Made by a program: the position numbers and the translations under genes. From Bacteroidota bacterium (GTDB lineage Bacteria > Bacteroidota > Bacteroidia > Flavobacteriales_D > Crocinitomicaceae), in the NCBI GenBank assembly GCA_006226425.1, contig SBGX01000031.1, positions 186,001-250,000 of the forward strand: 64,000 nt of DNA. Reading direction: 5' to 3'. The notes beneath the pieces are model-generated. The model worked only from the letters and a program-made list of their open reading frames with translations, was not told the DNA's origin and made no database searches. Numbering within the stretch: the stretch's first letter is position 1; every line of letters begins with the position of its first letter. Of this stretch, positions 34,959 through 43,980 are shown one piece after another.

Positions 34959-34974
34959 TCTAAAACACAAGCAA

Positions 34975-35229
34975 ATGGCTAGCAAAAAAGATTTTAAGAA
35001 ATACCTCAACAATATGGTCAACTTCATCGTTGAGGAATGTTATCATATTCAATTGTCCGATCCGAAAAAAGAAAAAGCCAGTGATGCTTTGATCGAGGAA
35101 GCGGTTGATTTCCACTTCGACCTGATTCAAAAAGTGCAGACGGCCAAAACCAAAAAGGATTATGCTCCTTTGAGAGAAGCGATTGAAGCCAAGGAAGACT
35201 ACTTCCTGGACGCCGTTAATAAACTGTAA
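34975..35229 (+). CDS. Small conserved helical protein, unknown function
   Basis: 84 residues, charged and predicted helical throughout (MASKKDFKKYLNNMVNFIVEE, EEAVDFHFDLIQKVQ), without signal or membrane segment, so cytoplasmic. Small proteins of this kind are conserved in Bacteroidota but have no assigned function to my knowledge. It has its own promoter-like element and is followed after 18 bases by the transporter gene. Confidence 0.8.
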   Translation: MASKKDFKKYLNNMVNFIVEECYHIQLSDPKKEKASDALIEEAVDFHFDLIQKVQTAKTKKDYAPLREAIEAKEDYFLDAVNKL

Positions 35230-35247
35230 ACTGATCAGTTCCCCTCT

Positions 35248-36639
35248 ATGGGAAATCAGCGTACGAAAATCCTGATCATTGCGATCGGCCTATTGGCTTT
35301 TGCCGGAACGATTCTCTTCACCGGAGGAAACTCCTTGTTCTGGAATGCCATTGCCGTTGGTGGAATCATGATCTATTTCTGGATCCTGGAAGTCATTCCC
35401 ATTTACCTGACAGCCCTCATCCCGATCATTGTTTCCGGTCCTCTAGGCTTACTCGATATTGACGGAAAGATCGACGCCAGTATCCTGGCCAAATCCTATG
35501 GGAATCACATGGTCTATATCTTCCTGGGAGGATTTATGCTCGCCCTTGCCCTGGAAAAATGGGGGATTCATGTGCAGATAGCCCGTCGTATTCTCCGAAT
35601 CATCGGAAGAAGTAAATCCAGAATCATTTTGGGTTTTATGATCAGCACGGCAATTCTAAGTATGTGGGTATCCAATACGGCCACAGCTCTCATGCTCCTT
35701 CCTATGGCACTGGCGGTCATTCGAAGTCTCCCGGAACAGGAACAAGGTAGCAAATTTTCGCTGTTTCTGATTCTTTCCATTGCATACGGAGCAAGTATTG
35801 GCGGTGTCGGGACCCTCGTCGGTTCTCCTCCAAATCTGCAAATGGCTTCTATTCTATCGAAGAATTACGGAATTGAAATTGATTTCCTACACTGGTCTAT
35901 GATTGGATTTCCAATTTGTTGTCTGATGATCTTATTAGCCTATGGTTACATTTTGATTGCCCTGGGAAAAGAACGTAAAGAGGAAGTACACCAGTTTTCA
36001 CTCGAAAAGGACTCGTGGAACAAATACCAAATCAGGGTATTAATTGTTTTCTTGATAGTGGTATTCTTATGGTGTTTCAAAGGTCCTATCGGCGCATTGG
36101 GATTCGCTTACCGGGACGACAATGTCGCTATTTTAGGTGCTTTGTTACTTTTTCTTGTCCCCGCTGAAACGGGAAAAAACCTGCTGGAATGGCAGGATAC
36201 CCAAAAGTTACCCTGGGGTATTCTATTGCTTTTTGGAGGAGGACTTGCGTTGGCCGATACGTTGAAACGAGGTGGGGTTATTGATTGGCTCACTAATTCG
36301 CTGGCCGGACTAAGCGAACTCCCCTATGCCCTGCTTCTTTTACTGATTATTGCTATCGCCCTCTTTGCTACGGAAATCATCTCTAACCTGGCCCTCGTAA
36401 CTCTCATGGTACCTGTTATGGCAGCCTTTGCGGAAGAATTCGGCTTTCCGATCCTTCAAATTTGTGTTCCCATTACGCTGGCGTCCAGCTTTGCCTTTAT
36501 GTTACCGATCAGTACACCTCCCAATGCCATTGTATTTTCCTCCGGGCAAATTACCATTCGTAAAATGGCAAAAACAGGTTTTTTACTCAACCTGATTGGA
36601 ATGATTTTGATATTCGCAATGAGCTGGATCTTGCTCTAA
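35248..36639 (+). CDS. SLC13/DASS-family sodium-coupled anion transporter
   Basis: 463 residues with about 11-12 hydrophobic segments. Family signatures are MWVSNTATALMLLPMALAV (first SNT motif) and FAFMLPISTPPNAIVFSSG (second repeat, STPPN). GGFMLALALEKWG and ASIGGVGTLVGSPPNLQ also fit. These carriers import di- or tricarboxylates, sulfate or phosphate with sodium; the exact anion cannot be told. It starts 18 bases after the small gene and ends 29 bases before rimO. Confidence 0.92.
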   Translation: MGNQRTKILIIAIGLLAFAGTILFTGGNSLFWNAIAVGGIMIYFWILEVIPIYLTALIPIIVSGPLGLLDIDGKIDASILAKSYGNHMVYIFLGGFMLALALEKWGIHVQIARRILRIIGRSKSRIILGFMISTAILSMWVSNTATALMLLPMALAVIRSLPEQEQGSKFSLFLILSIAYGASIGGVGTLVGSPPNLQMASILSKNYGIEIDFLHWSMIGFPICCLMILLAYGYILIALGKERKEEVHQFSLEKDSWNKYQIRVLIVFLIVVFLWCFKGPIGALGFAYRDDNVAILGALLLFLVPAETGKNLLEWQDTQKLPWGILLLFGGGLALADTLKRGGVIDWLTNSLAGLSELPYALLLLLIIAIALFATEIISNLALVTLMVPVMAAFAEEFGFPILQICVPITLASSFAFMLPISTPPNAIVFSSGQITIRKMAKTGFLLNLIGMILIFAMSWILL

Positions 36640-36664
36640 TGTTCCCGCTTTTGTCCTAACTTTG
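36631..36664 (+). promoter_or_regulatory. Promoter of rimO: TTG, 23 bases, TAACTTTG
   Basis: TTG at 36631-36633 and a perfect TAnnTTTG at 36657-36664. The element ends four bases before the ATG at 36669, so the transcript should be leaderless. It overlaps the end of the upstream transporter gene. Confidence 0.6.
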
Positions 36665-36668
36665 CAAC

Positions 36669-37985
36669 ATGAAAACAAAGACGCTCAAAAAGAATAAGGT
36701 CAATGTGGTCACCCTGGGCTGTTCCAAGAACCTGTTCGACTCGGAGGTGATGATGTCCCAGTTGAAAGCCAACAAATTCGATGTGGAACACGAGGCTCAA
36801 CAAGATGATTCTGAAATTGTCATCATCAACACCTGTGGTTTTATCGATCATGCCAAGCAGGAGTCTATTGACACTATTCTGCGTTTTGCCGAAGCCAAAA
36901 ATGAAGGAGCCGTCGATAAGCTATATGTGACCGGCTGCCTTTCTGAACGCTATAAAGATGATCTCAAGCAGGAAATTCCTGAGGTCGATGCTTTTTTTGG
37001 AACCCGGGATCTTCCGGCACTACTTAAAACCCTAAAAGCGGATTACAAACATGAGCTCATCGGAGAGCGTTTGTTGACAACCCCAAGTCACTATGCTTAT
37101 TTCAAGATCGCGGAAGGCTGTGACCGCCCCTGCTCTTTTTGTGCCATTCCAATAATGCGCGGTAAACACGTCTCCACGCCCATTGAACAACTGGTTCAGT
37201 CAGCCAAAGAATTGGCCGCTCAGGGAGTCAAAGAGCTGATGCTTATTGCACAGGATCTAACGTATTACGGGCTGGATATTTATAAAAAAAGAAATCTGGC
37301 CGAACTCATTGAACGCATTAGTGAGGTAGATGGAATTGAATGGATTCGTCTCCACTACGCCTATCCATCAGGATTCCCGATGGATGTGATTGATGTCATG
37401 AAAAACAACCCGAAAGTCTGTAAATACCTGGATATGCCTTTGCAGCATGGATCAAGCAATATGCTAAAGGCCATGCGTCGGGGAATCACCAGAGAAAAAA
37501 CGGAGCAATTGGTTCGCGATATACGTGAGAAAATCCCTGAAATAGCATTGCGTACCACCTTGATTGCCGGATATCCCGGAGAAACGGAGGTCGATTTTCA
37601 GGAAATGTACGATTTTGTAGAAAAAATGCAATTTGAACGACTCGGAGTTTTCACATATAGTCACGAAGAAAATACACACGCCTATCAATTTGAAGATGAT
37701 GTGCCCGCGGAAGTCAAGCAGGAAAGAGCCAATGCCATCATGGAACTCCAATCAGGCATCAGCTACGAACTGAACCAGCAAAAAGTCGGACAAACAATGC
37801 GGGTTTTATTTGATCGCGTCGAGGGAGATCACTTTGTCGGAAGAACTGAATTCGATTCCCCGGAAGTTGACAATTTGGTTTGGGTCAAAAAAACAGATCA
37901 GAATTACATTCGCCTGGGAGATTTTGCCATGGTTCACATCACTAGTGCCGATCATTATGATTTGTACGGTGATCTCGCCTCCTAA
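36669..37985 (+). CDS. rimO: Ribosomal protein S12 methylthiotransferase RimO
   Basis: 438 residues, usual size. The N-terminal MTTase domain holds three cluster cysteines (VTLGCSKN with Cys18, INTCGFID, VTGCLSER). The radical-SAM motif is EGCDRPCSFCAIP. A C-terminal TRAM domain follows (VGQTMRVLFDRVEGDHFVGRTEFDSPEVDN). The GCSKNLFDSE opening separates RimO from MiaB. It methylthiolates Asp88 (E. coli numbering) of S12. The start is fixed by the promoter four bases upstream. Its TAA overlaps the convergent stop codon. Confidence 0.97.
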   Translation: MKTKTLKKNKVNVVTLGCSKNLFDSEVMMSQLKANKFDVEHEAQQDDSEIVIINTCGFIDHAKQESIDTILRFAEAKNEGAVDKLYVTGCLSERYKDDLKQEIPEVDAFFGTRDLPALLKTLKADYKHELIGERLLTTPSHYAYFKIAEGCDRPCSFCAIPIMRGKHVSTPIEQLVQSAKELAAQGVKELMLIAQDLTYYGLDIYKKRNLAELIERISEVDGIEWIRLHYAYPSGFPMDVIDVMKNNPKVCKYLDMPLQHGSSNMLKAMRRGITREKTEQLVRDIREKIPEIALRTTLIAGYPGETEVDFQEMYDFVEKMQFERLGVFTYSHEENTHAYQFEDDVPAEVKQERANAIMELQSGISYELNQQKVGQTMRVLFDRVEGDHFVGRTEFDSPEVDNLVWVKKTDQNYIRLGDFAMVHITSADHYDLYGDLAS

Positions 37986-38563
37986 TTTGATGAACGTCCA
38001 AAAAAGAAGCCTAAACCAAAAGAAAGTCTAAACTCATCGAGAAAGACTGGATAAGTATTGCTTTTGTGCTTGCCAAAAATGTATCGTCCTTCGAAAAAGA
38101 GGTAAAATAACTTTTCTCCATAATAGGCAAATCCCGCTATTCCCGATCCGACAGGATTTGCAGCAATCTTGTATTCCGTTTCTCCGTTAGATTCATTGAG
38201 TAAAGTGGCATATTCGGAAGACTGAGCTATGGCTATGCCGGGCTGAAAACCAAGGTATGGTTGGAATTTTGAGGTGCTGAAATGATATAAGGCCCCTGCG
38301 TATAATTGATGGTTCATGCTGAACCTGGGGCGATCTCCAAAGGCCGACAAATAGTAAAATCCATCTCCCCGAACACGTATTTTGTCTCTCATAAACCCAA
38401 GATATCCGTGCAATTGAATCGTACGTGTATTCTCGGAAATAAGTCCTGGAGCAAAAGTCAGGGTAGCATCAAGCATCCAATCTCTTTCATCTTTGGTTTG
38501 AGTGAATCCAATCATCGATTGCCATAACATAGCAAATAATATCAGTATTCTACCTACTACCAT
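37982..38563 (-). CDS. Small outer-membrane beta-barrel-like protein
   Basis: 193 residues with signal peptide MVVGRILILFAMLWQSMIGFTQ. The body is short amphipathic strands with glycine and aromatic residues (LHGYLGFMRDKIRVRGDGFYYLSAFGDRPRF, FQPYLGFQPGIAIAQ, LSFGLGFFFGR), consistent with an eight-strand barrel. Function unknown. Its start overlaps the end of the upstream gene by 7 bases, and its stop overlaps the rimO stop by 3 bases. The two barrel genes look co-transcribed. Confidence 0.78.
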   Translation of the reverse strand: MVVGRILILFAMLWQSMIGFTQTKDERDWMLDATLTFAPGLISENTRTIQLHGYLGFMRDKIRVRGDGFYYLSAFGDRPRFSMNHQLYAGALYHFSTSKFQPYLGFQPGIAIAQSSEYATLLNESNGETEYKIAANPVGSGIAGFAYYGEKLFYLFFEGRYIFGKHKSNTYPVFLDEFRLSFGLGFFFGRSSN

Positions 38564-39222
38564 AGATCGGCCAACCTTACATTTAAACTTGCTGTCAGAA
38601 GAATATGCCCTTCCAGGCCAACGCTTTCACCATGCTCGTGCGTATCCAGGTGATATCCCGTCGGGGTTTCTTGTAACTCATATTCAAGATGCTCTCCCAA
38701 ATGAAGCATATATTGCGCCTGAAGACTAATATCAAAGCCATCTCTCAAAATATAATGAGCTCCCAAACCAGTCTGAACGGCTGAACTCCATCGTTTGCTC
38801 ACCTCATCAGAGCGATTAAGATATGGGGTGCTTAGCGGGGTAACTTTGGCAAAATCAAAGCAATGCCCTGCGATTGCGTAAGGAACAAATTTTCCTAGTT
38901 GCTTGGGATAGAACATCACTGACCATCCGATATGCGCATTGTTTCTGGTTCCAGCTCCGTTTAGGTCTATAGTAATCCAATCCGCAAACCACTCTGTATT
39001 CATAAAATCGAAGATTTGCCAGCGCATTTGTCCTCCAACTCCAAGTCCGGGAATATTATCGTGACCAAATAAACTGGTAGTCGTTCGGACTCCAACAGAA
39101 AACTGTCCCTTTTCAAGGAATTCTTCCCTATCCGGATGCTTTTCGCCAGAGTCCTGTGCGAAAAAAGCCCCATAGCAGAATAAACAGACAAAACAGCCTA
39201 AAATTATTCCCTTCATAACCAT
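38557..39222 (-). CDS. Outer-membrane beta-barrel-like protein
   Basis: 221 residues with signal peptide MVMKGIILGCFVCLFCYGAFFAQ. FSVGVRTTTSLFGHDNIPGLGVG, AHIGWSVMFYPKQLGKFVPYAIAGHCFDF and QTGLGAHYILRDGFDISLQAQYM resemble small porin-like/OmpW-like barrels in Bacteroidota, and it ends in an aromatic-type residue (ADLW). Histidine-rich segments (LHLGEHLEYEL, LDTHEHGES) are present. ATGs at 39222 and 39216 are both possible. A TAAATTTG element upstream (39289-39282, minus) fits a promoter. Confidence 0.78.
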   Translation of the reverse strand: MVMKGIILGCFVCLFCYGAFFAQDSGEKHPDREEFLEKGQFSVGVRTTTSLFGHDNIPGLGVGGQMRWQIFDFMNTEWFADWITIDLNGAGTRNNAHIGWSVMFYPKQLGKFVPYAIAGHCFDFAKVTPLSTPYLNRSDEVSKRWSSAVQTGLGAHYILRDGFDISLQAQYMLHLGEHLEYELQETPTGYHLDTHEHGESVGLEGHILLTASLNVRLADLW

Positions 39223-39281
39223 TTAAACTCCTGACACCTTTTTTTATTGCCGATGAATTCCTAATCTCATCATTTCGGCAC

Positions 39282-39289
39282 CAAATTTA
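39282..39289 (-). promoter_or_regulatory. -7 element (TAAATTTG)
   Basis: A perfect TAnnTTTG on the minus strand, 59 bases before the ATG at 39222. No -33 TTG at the right distance. Confidence 0.4.
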
Positions 39290-39385
39290 ACAAGCACAAC
39301 GGAGTTACTTTCCATTGCGCCTGTTATTGTTTGAACTTTAAATCTAAGGAAAATACGCTGTCAAAGCACAGTCTTACAGAAAGCT

Positions 39386-39865
39386 TTATGCACTTCTCTT
39401 AATCCGAATGCGATCGAGTCGCTCATAATGATCCGATAGGCGGAGCGAATACGATTCCTTGCGGCAGCAGGCCAGGTGTAATTTGTCCTGAATTTCTTCC
39501 ATCTCTCTGCTTTCCAATACTTCTCCATTTCGATCAAAGAGCTGAATCATCGTGTTGGGATACACTGATTCGAGATTCAACAAGATATCCCTTGCCCCTT
39601 GTTTCAAATCAAAGTTGAGGGTCAGGTCAATGAAGGGATCATCTTTCAAAGGCATGTAGAATTCATAGGCCACTGGTCCGCTGGAAACACTTCCAGACCA
39701 GCTACTCACATAGCGCTCATGCTCCTGAATTAACTGAGTCATGGAAAAAAGTTCCTTTCCGATGGTTTCAATGAAAGTAGTCCTCAATGGAGGAAGACTC
39801 AGGTAAGGATCGCTTTGCTCCTGAGAAATCAGGACACTTAGCAATAATTGATGTTTAGTACTCAT
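39386..39865 (-). CDS. Hypothetical protein
   Basis: 159 residues from ATG 39865; an upstream ATG at 39901 would add MVGHIINPITKP. No signal peptide or membrane helix. The protein is mixed helix and strand; FIDLTLNFDLKQGARDILLNLESVYPNTMIQLFDRNGEVLESREME suggests a small beta domain. I recognise no family. It lies downstream of a terminator that ends the TPR gene, so it is probably transcribed by itself. Confidence 0.6.
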   Translation of the reverse strand: MSTKHQLLLSVLISQEQSDPYLSLPPLRTTFIETIGKELFSMTQLIQEHERYVSSWSGSVSSGPVAYEFYMPLKDDPFIDLTLNFDLKQGARDILLNLESVYPNTMIQLFDRNGEVLESREMEEIQDKLHLACCRKESYSLRLSDHYERLDRIRIKRSA

Positions 39866-39928
39866 AGGTTTAGTAATTGGGTTAATTATATGACCGACCA
39901 CAATTAAAAAACCCCTAAAAGGGAAATA

Positions 39929-39962
39929 AAAAAGTCGCCTCTCAATGACAGGCGACTTTTCA
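39929..39962 (-). terminator. Intrinsic terminator of the TPR gene
   Basis: Stem AAGTCGCCT/AGGCGACTT with a nine-base loop (39932-39958), followed on the minus strand by a T-rich run (TTTTTTATTT). It lies about 20 bases after the stop at 39981. Confidence 0.85.
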
Positions 39963-39980
39963 AAAAGCTTCTCTTAACTG

Positions 39981-41183
39981 CTACAGGGCGTCAGCGCGAC
40001 GCTTGTATTCCAATGCTTTCTCCGTATTCTTCAGGTTCTTATGAATCTGGAACAAGATCGTCAAAACATCCTTGTCATTTGGGTTTTTACCAATGTAAGC
40101 TTCTAAAGGAACCAAAGATTTTTTGTAGTACTCATCACTCTTAGCCATCATCTCGTCGTACTTAGGGTCACCAAACTTCAACTGGCTTGCCTCTTGCTTC
40201 AAGTTTCCAGCAACTCCTACCAAATGAGCTCCCAACTGATATTGCGCATCCGAATAATTCGGGTCCAGTTCAATGGCTTTATTCAGGGCAGCTTCTGCCT
40301 CAGCATCCTTCTTCATGTCAATGTAAATCGTTCCAATTACATAGTACAACTGTTTGTTGTTTGGATCTGCCGAGATCGCCTCCTGCAAACTTTTTTCAGC
40401 TGCTTCCGCATTCCCCTCATCCAAATTGGCATTCACCAATTCCAACAACATGTTTCGGTCTGATGGGTATTTTTTTCTTCCTTCTGCAATAACTGCTTTG
40501 GCGTCAGCTGTTTTTCCAGCCTTTCTCAAAACAGAAGAGGCAATAGAATAAATTTCCGGAGCCTTGTAGCCATATTTGGCACAATTCGCATAACGCTCTC
40601 CAGCTACTGCACTTTTTCCAGCTTTTTCGGCACAAATCCCTGCATTGAACATAGACAGCGTATCCACCTCTCCAATGGCATCTGACAATTTCACCTGCGT
40701 ATCGTATAACTCAACAGCCTCACCAAATTTTTCAGCTTCATAAAGCATTCCGGTCAATCCTTCCAATTCCATTTTCTTCTTGTAAATGGACTCTTTGATC
40801 TCCCCATCGTACTTATTACTTACTTCATACCCACTTTTATACGCTGCAATCGCCTCATCGAAAACGTTGTCTCCTGCTTTCTTAGCAAACTCCATGTCTT
40901 TGCTCACCATCGAAAGCGTCAGGAAACTCGTATAAATCTCTCCTTTGTAATAGTACATTTTCGGATTATCCTTCGTTTCATCGTGCTTCGCTGCTGCATC
41001 AATATATTCTTTTGCCTTAATCAATGCTGATTTGGCTCCGTCCATATTGCTTTTACGTAAAGCGGTTCCATAATTTCTAAACTCCAGTACCGCAGAAGTT
41101 AATGTTGCTTTTTGTGCGCTAACAATCCCCGCACAACAAACGGTGGCAAAAACAACTGCTCCAACTAATTTTCTATTCATCAT
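39981..41183 (-). CDS. Secreted tetratricopeptide-repeat protein
   Basis: 400 residues from the ATG at 41183 (an upstream ATG at 41210 would prefix MHLGKKKNY). Signal peptide residues 1-25 (LVGAVVFATVCCAGIVSAQ). Several TPRs are visible: PKMYYYKGEIYTSFLTL, YYVIGTIYIDMKKDAEAEAALNKAIELDPNY and AVELYDTQVKLSDAIGE. A repeat near the C-terminus ends KNTEKALEYKRRADAL. The protein acts in the periplasm or at the outer membrane; its partner is unknown. This gene immediately downstream of gyrA is a recurrent arrangement in Flavobacteriia. A -7 element in the 36-base spacer gives it its own promoter. Confidence 0.9.
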   Translation of the reverse strand: MMNRKLVGAVVFATVCCAGIVSAQKATLTSAVLEFRNYGTALRKSNMDGAKSALIKAKEYIDAAAKHDETKDNPKMYYYKGEIYTSFLTLSMVSKDMEFAKKAGDNVFDEAIAAYKSGYEVSNKYDGEIKESIYKKKMELEGLTGMLYEAEKFGEAVELYDTQVKLSDAIGEVDTLSMFNAGICAEKAGKSAVAGERYANCAKYGYKAPEIYSIASSVLRKAGKTADAKAVIAEGRKKYPSDRNMLLELVNANLDEGNAEAAEKSLQEAISADPNNKQLYYVIGTIYIDMKKDAEAEAALNKAIELDPNYSDAQYQLGAHLVGVAGNLKQEASQLKFGDPKYDEMMAKSDEYYKKSLVPLEAYIGKNPNDKDVLTILFQIHKNLKNTEKALEYKRRADAL

Positions 41184-41207
41184 GTAATTTTTCTTTTTTC
41201 CTAGATG

Positions 41208-41215
41208 CAAAAATA
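41208..41215 (-). promoter_or_regulatory. -7 element (TATTTTTG) for the TPR gene
   Basis: A perfect TAnnTTTG on the minus strand in the short gap after gyrA, 24 bases before ATG 41183. TTG at 41242-41240 is 24 bases upstream, just outside the usual range. Confidence 0.45.
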
Positions 41216-41219
41216 ATAC

Positions 41220-43760
41220 TTATTCCACAGCATCATTGTCAATTTCCGTGCCAGAATCCCCTTCAAATCCTTCTCCTCCTTCTAATTCCTCATCTTCTTC
41301 ATCTGATCTTGGCACTCGGGCAACAGCTGCAATTTCCGCAGAAGATTTCAGGTTAATCAATCTTACTCCCTGCGCGGCACGTCCCATCACGCGAATACCA
41401 TCCATGTGCATTCGAATGGTGATTCCCGACTTGGTGATGATCATCAAATCATCTTCATCCGTCACCGTTTTGATCGCCAACAAAGGTCCTGTCTTGTCCG
41501 TGATAGAAATCGTCTTGACTCCTTTTCCTCCACGGTTCGTTACCCGGTAAACCGGCTCACCGTCTTCCGGATCATTTAAATAAGAGCGTTTTCCGTATCC
41601 TTTCTCGGAAACAACCAGCACTGTTTCACTCGTATCCTGCACACTGATCATTCCAACTACTTCATCCTGCTCGTTCTGTAGTGTAACTCCTCGAACTCCG
41701 GAAGCATTTCGTCCCATCGGACGAACGGTAGACTCATTGAAACGAATAGCCCGCCCTGCTTTGGTTGCAATCACCAACTCATTATTTCCATCTGTCAGTT
41801 TTGCTTCGAGCAATTCATCATTTTCACGGATCGTAATGGCATTGATACCATTAACACGCGGTCTTGAATATGCCTCCAGAGAAGTTTTCTTGATCACCCC
41901 TCGTTTCGTACACATCACGATGTAATTATTGTCTACGTATTCTTTATCCGTCAGATCATTGACCTTCACGTATGCTTTTACCTTATCATCCTGTTCGATA
42001 TTCAACAGGTTCTGTATCGCACGACCTTTTGATGTTTTGTTTCCTTCCGGAATTTCAAAGACACGCATCCAGAAACAACGACCTTTCTCTGTAAAGATCA
42101 ACAAGTAGTTGTGGTTGGTGGCCATAAAGAGGTGTTCCAGGAAGTCCTTATCTCTCGTCGTCGAGCCTTTAGATCCCATTCCTCCTCTATTCTGAACCTT
42201 ATATTCTGCCAGATTTGTTCGCTTGATGTATCCGGCATGTGAAATGGTCACAATCACCTCTTCATCTGGAATCAGATCTTCCATGCGCATTTCGCTCGCA
42301 GAGTATTCAATAACTGATCTTCTTTCATCACCATACTTTTCCTTCACATAGACCAACTCATCCTTGATGATCTCCATCCGGCGAGACTCATTTGCCAAAA
42401 TATCTTTCAAATCAGCGATCAGCTCCATCAAATCAGCATATTCCGCACGCAATTTATCTTGCTCCAGTCCGGTCAGCTGTCTCAATCTCATTTCAACAAT
42501 CGCACGTGATTGGATGTCCGTCAATTCAAAACGTTTCATCAGGTTTTCACGCGCTTCATCCGGACTTTTCGAGGCCCGAATGATTTGAATTACCTCATCA
42601 ATGTTATCAGAGGCAATGATCAATCCTTCCAGGATGTGTGCTCGTTCTTCGGCCTTACGCAGATCAAACTTCGTTCTGCGGATAACCACCTCATGACGGA
42701 AATCCACAAAGTTCGAGATCATTCCTCTCAGGTTCAACAATTCCGGGCGACCATTCACCAAACAAATATTGTTCACTGAAAAAGAAGTCTGAAGTGCCGT
42801 GAACTTATACAGCTTGTTTAATACGACATTGGAGATGGCATCTCGCTTCAATTCAAAAACGATTCGCATTCCGTTTCGGTCGGATTCATCTCGAATATCA
42901 CTAATTCCGTCAATTTTCTTATCGTTGATCAGATCAGCCGTACGTCGAATCAATTCACTTTTATTGACCTGGTATGGAATTTCGCTCACAATGATCTGCT
43001 CACGTCCTCCAACTTCTTCGATCTCTGCTTTAGCACGCATCACTACCCGACCTTTTCCAGTCAGCAATGCATCCCGAACTCCTTCATAACCATAAATGAT
43101 CCCTCCTGTCGGAAAATCCGGTGCCTTGACATACTGAAGCAGTTCTTCTGCCTCAATGTCCTTGTTGTCCACATACGCAATACATCCGTCCACTACTTCA
43201 GATAAGTTGTGCGGTGCCATATTGGTTGCCATCCCTACCGCGATTCCGGAAGCACCGTTCACCAGCAGGTTTGGAATTTTGGTTGGAAGTACCGTTGGCT
43301 CTTCCAAACTATCATCAAAGTTCGGAGAGAAATCAACCGTTTCCTTTTCCAGGTCTCCGAGCATATCTTCAGCCACTTTTCGCAACCTTGCCTCGGTATA
43401 CCTCATGGCCGCCGGACTATCACCATCCACCGAACCAAAGTTCCCTTGTCCGTCAACCAGGGGATAACGCAACGACCATGTTTGGGCCATTCGTACCATG
43501 GTATCGTAAACAGAACTATCTCCATGCGGGTGATACTTACCAAGTACCTCCCCTACAATTCTGGCAGATTTCTTATAAGGCCTATTGGAATAAACCCCCA
43601 AATCCTGCATACCGTACAATACCCTCCTGTGAACAGGTTTAAAACCATCCCGAACATCCGGCAAGGCACGAGATACAATTACCGACATTGAATAATCAAT
43701 GTAGGCTGACTTCATCTCATCCTCAATGTTAATTTGAATTATTCTCTCTCCGTCTGCCAT
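41220..43760 (-). CDS. gyrA: DNA gyrase subunit A
   Basis: 846 residues. [19 protein letters not shown]-type opening (here [10 protein letters not shown]), catalytic Tyr121 in AAMRYTEAR, and six beta-pinwheel blades in the C-terminal domain ([42 protein letters not shown]). It ends in an acidic tail ([18 protein letters not shown]). Residues Ser82 and Asp86 (E. coli Ser83 and Asp87) are the quinolone-sensitive type. The pinwheel GyrA-box is [10 protein letters not shown] at the expected position. The start ATG is at 43760. It is divergent from clpC; the 220-base gap has promoters for both. Confidence 0.98.
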   Translation of the reverse strand: MADGERIIQINIEDEMKSAYIDYSMSVIVSRALPDVRDGFKPVHRRVLYGMQDLGVYSNRPYKKSARIVGEVLGKYHPHGDSSVYDTMVRMAQTWSLRYPLVDGQGNFGSVDGDSPAAMRYTEARLRKVAEDMLGDLEKETVDFSPNFDDSLEEPTVLPTKIPNLLVNGASGIAVGMATNMAPHNLSEVVDGCIAYVDNKDIEAEELLQYVKAPDFPTGGIIYGYEGVRDALLTGKGRVVMRAKAEIEEVGGREQIIVSEIPYQVNKSELIRRTADLINDKKIDGISDIRDESDRNGMRIVFELKRDAISNVVLNKLYKFTALQTSFSVNNICLVNGRPELLNLRGMISNFVDFRHEVVIRRTKFDLRKAEERAHILEGLIIASDNIDEVIQIIRASKSPDEARENLMKRFELTDIQSRAIVEMRLRQLTGLEQDKLRAEYADLMELIADLKDILANESRRMEIIKDELVYVKEKYGDERRSVIEYSASEMRMEDLIPDEEVIVTISHAGYIKRTNLAEYKVQNRGGMGSKGSTTRDKDFLEHLFMATNHNYLLIFTEKGRCFWMRVFEIPEGNKTSKGRAIQNLLNIEQDDKVKAYVKVNDLTDKEYVDNNYIVMCTKRGVIKKTSLEAYSRPRVNGINAITIRENDELLEAKLTDGNNELVIATKAGRAIRFNESTVRPMGRNASGVRGVTLQNEQDEVVGMISVQDTSETVLVVSEKGYGKRSYLNDPEDGEPVYRVTNRGGKGVKTISITDKTGPLLAIKTVTDEDDLMIITKSGITIRMHMDGIRVMGRAAQGVRLINLKSSAEIAAVARVPRSDEEDEELEGGEGFEGDSGTEIDNDAVE

Positions 43761-43923
43761 ATTGTCATTTTTTCTTTTTTAGCACAAAATTTGCTTATTC
43801 AAAAAGCAAGGGACGAATTTAGCGAAATCGGAGCGAAAAAATAGCCTTTAGCAAGCCCTATTTATAAACAAAAATCTGTGGAAAATGGGCTTTTTTAGCG
43901 AGTTATTAACAATTTTACCGATA

Positions 43924-43931
43924 TATATTTG
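43924..43931 (+). promoter_or_regulatory. -7 element (TATATTTG) upstream of clpC
   Basis: A perfect TAnnTTTG 49 bases before the ATG at 43981; a second weaker match TAGCTTTA lies at 43957-43964. No TTG at a correct distance. Confidence 0.4.
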
Positions 43932-43980
43932 TTCTAGATATAAAAAAGTAGTTATTTAGCTTTAAAGTAGTGCATTTTTA

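Noticed and set aside
43861-43980. Possible replication origin between gyrA and clpC (a TTTTCCACA-like site and AT-rich sequence)
   Set aside because: Only one near-match to the DnaA box is present, with no cluster and no dnaA or dnaN nearby. AT-richness is ordinary for a divergent promoter region.
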